Source: an uncultured Lachnospiraceae bacterium
Lineage (GTDB): Bacteria > Bacillota > Clostridia > Lachnospirales > Lachnospiraceae
Direction: 5' to 3'
NCBI GenBank assembly: GCA_947627365.1
Contig: CANQVT010000001.1
Span: 115,353 to 179,352 of the forward strand
DNA: 64,000 nucleotides
The notes beneath the pieces were generated by a model. The model was not told where the DNA came from. It worked only from the letters and a program-made list of their open reading frames with translations, and did no database searches. Positions 62,955 to 64,000 of the stretch are shown piece by piece (the first letter of the stretch is position 1; every line of letters begins with the position of its first letter). The position numbers and the translations under genes are program-made.

Positions 62955-63815
62955 TCATTGTCCCAGCGCATCGGAAAGCGCCGCGAACTGCGCAAGCGTC
63001 AGAGTCTCGCCGCGCACGTTCTCCGAAAGTCCGGTCTGCTCAAATGCCCGCAGGATCTCCTCACGGCCAAGCGGAAGCTCAGGCGCATTTTTCAGTCCGT
63101 TCAGCAGCGTCTTGCGCCTCTGGTTGAACGACGCCCGGATCAGCGCGAACATCAGCCGCTCGTCCTTCACCTGCACCGGCGGCTTGGGATACCGTGTCAG
63201 CCGGATCACCGCGCTCCCGACGTTCGGGCGCGGAATAAAGCAGTTCGGCGGGACGTTTGCCGCCAGATACGGCTGCGCGTAATACTGCACCGCAAGCGAG
63301 AGCGCCCCGTAATCCTTCGTCCCCGGCTCCGCCTGCATCCGCTGCGCGACCTCCTTCTGCACCATCACCGTGATACTGTCCACCGGCACCTGACTCTCAA
63401 ACAGGCCCATGATGATCGGCGTCGTGATATAATACGGCAGGTTCGCGACCACCTTGATCGGCCGTCCGCCGTTCTTCTCCCGCGCGATCGCCGCAATGTC
63501 CGTCTTCAGCACGTCCTGATTGAGGATCGTGACGTTGGTGTAATCCGCCAGCGTCTCCTGCAGGATCGGGATCAGCTTGCGGTCGATCTCGACCGCCGTC
63601 ACCTCGCGCGCAGCCTCAGCCAGAGCCTGCGTCATCGTCCCGATGCCCGGCCCGATCTCCAGCACAAAATCATCCTTCGTGATCTCAGCCGCCGCAATGA
63701 TCTTGTCCAGCACGTGCGGATCGATCAGAAAATTCTGACCGAACTTTTTCTGGAAATCAAAGCCATGCTTCCGGATCACTTCAATTGTCTTCTGCGGGTT
63801 GGAAAGCTTGTCCAT
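62955..63815 (-). CDS. rsmA: 16S rRNA dimethyladenosine transferase
   Basis: Methylates two adjacent adenines in the 3' hairpin of 16S rRNA (KsgA). 286 residues. FGQNFLIDPHVLDKII, SAM motif VLEIGPGIGTMTQAL, VEIDRKL, NLPYYITTPI (motif IV) and a C-terminal helical domain with FNQRRKTL. ATG at 63815 after CGGAGAAC. Usual length; all motifs intact. Confidence 0.96.
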   Translation of the reverse strand: MDKLSNPQKTIEVIRKHGFDFQKKFGQNFLIDPHVLDKIIAAAEITKDDFVLEIGPGIGTMTQALAEAAREVTAVEIDRKLIPILQETLADYTNVTILNQDVLKTDIAAIAREKNGGRPIKVVANLPYYITTPIIMGLFESQVPVDSITVMVQKEVAQRMQAEPGTKDYGALSLAVQYYAQPYLAANVPPNCFIPRPNVGSAVIRLTRYPKPPVQVKDERLMFALIRASFNQRRKTLLNGLKNAPELPLGREEILRAFEQTGLSENVRGETLTLAQFAALSDALGQ

Positions 63816-63853
63816 ATGTTCTCCGTCTCTAATATGTTTATTTCGTGCTTAAT

Positions 63854-63910
63854 TCACATATTTGCTACCCGGACGCCGCAGAAACCGATATGCGTGCCCA
63901 CCGCAAACAC
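63854..63910 (-). other. Short coding scrap or leader ORF upstream of rsmA
   Basis: Minus-strand GTG (63910-63908) with AAGGAG six bases before, reading FAVGTHIGFCGVRVANM to a TGA at 63854. The frame is open a little further (to 63937), so it can be either a tiny leader ORF or the C-terminal scrap of a gene cut off by the repeat at 63943-64000. Family not recognised. Confidence 0.3.
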
Positions 63911-63942
63911 GTTGTTCTCCTTAATTCGCTGCGCCGCCTATG

Positions 63943-63995
63943 GACAGCTGTCTCCGCAAACTCGCTTCGCTCAGACATGCTCCGACAGCTGTCGC
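63943..63995. repeat. Flanked palindrome repeat at the window end
   Basis: Two copies of the palindrome GACAGCTGTC (63943-63952 and about 63983-63994) flank a segment with CTCGCTTCGCTC. Same CGCTTCGC-type sequence as the repeat at 55660. Probably a REP-like element; cut by the window edge. Confidence 0.5.
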
Positions 63996-64000
63996 TATGC

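Overview
The window looks like part of the chromosome of a low-spore or spore-forming anaerobic Clostridia member, most likely Lachnospiraceae. This is inferred from gene content: class B sortases, GerMN lipoprotein, CsoR/CopA, DUF1858 and 2x[4Fe-4S] ferredoxin, LplB/LplC-type sugar transport with a YesL-like protein, and the rpsF-ssb-rpsR / gdpP-rplI-dnaB neighbourhood. Base composition is a little above half G+C in most genes and clearly more A+T-rich in the restriction-modification and VapD loci. No rRNA, tRNA, CRISPR array, phage or IS transposase was seen.

Layout. 1-5365 (minus): comEA, a two-component system, a GerMN lipoprotein and a comEC cut by the window edge. 5487-13005 (minus): GlgX debranching enzyme, small DMT transporter, class B sortase, HerA-like ATPase, secreted GH3, DegV. 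13114-16865 (minus): a fused nuclease/methylase (HsdM-like) gene and its specificity gene, broken by five single-base frameshifts, one of them at a G9 tract. 17067-26284: a divergent fructan-type sugar locus (GH32, binding protein, two permeases on minus; LacI repressor and three envelope proteins on plus) with three identical TTTCATGAAA palindromes over both promoters. 26308-33462: VapD-like pair, secreted and membrane proteins of unknown role, CsoR, Rpn nuclease, PHP and HAD hydrolases. 33657-41214: repeat-rich surface protein, CopA with a CsoR box, a Crh-like HPr, DUF1858 protein and ferredoxin. 41332-57165 (minus): MerR, dnaB, rplI, gdpP, a 1645-residue thioester/Cna-B adhesin, a C26 amidotransferase, rpsR, ssb, rpsF, DUF951, Sir2, a second class B sortase, asnS. 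57565-60750 (plus): ECF sigma factor and a membrane-anchored beta-propeller protein. 60912-63910 (minus): two alpha/beta hydrolases, rsmA and an unresolved coding scrap.

Functional links. The two sortases can plausibly serve the two surface proteins, both of which end in a TGD-type anchor. CsoR at 30158-30580 is expected to control copA 9 kb away through the perfect palindrome at 39897-39913. LacI is expected to control the sugar operon and itself. The large adhesin and the C26 enzyme interrupt the usual rpsR-to-gdpP neighbourhood.

The most interesting points are the G9 tract and multiple homopolymer frameshifts in the restriction-modification locus, the three-operator LacI switch, the Crh-like HPr, the 129-bp structured inverted-repeat element just upstream of asnS, and the sigma factor/beta-propeller pair. 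I did not find a clearly new defence or biosynthetic system. All statements come from reading the sequence; no database search was run.
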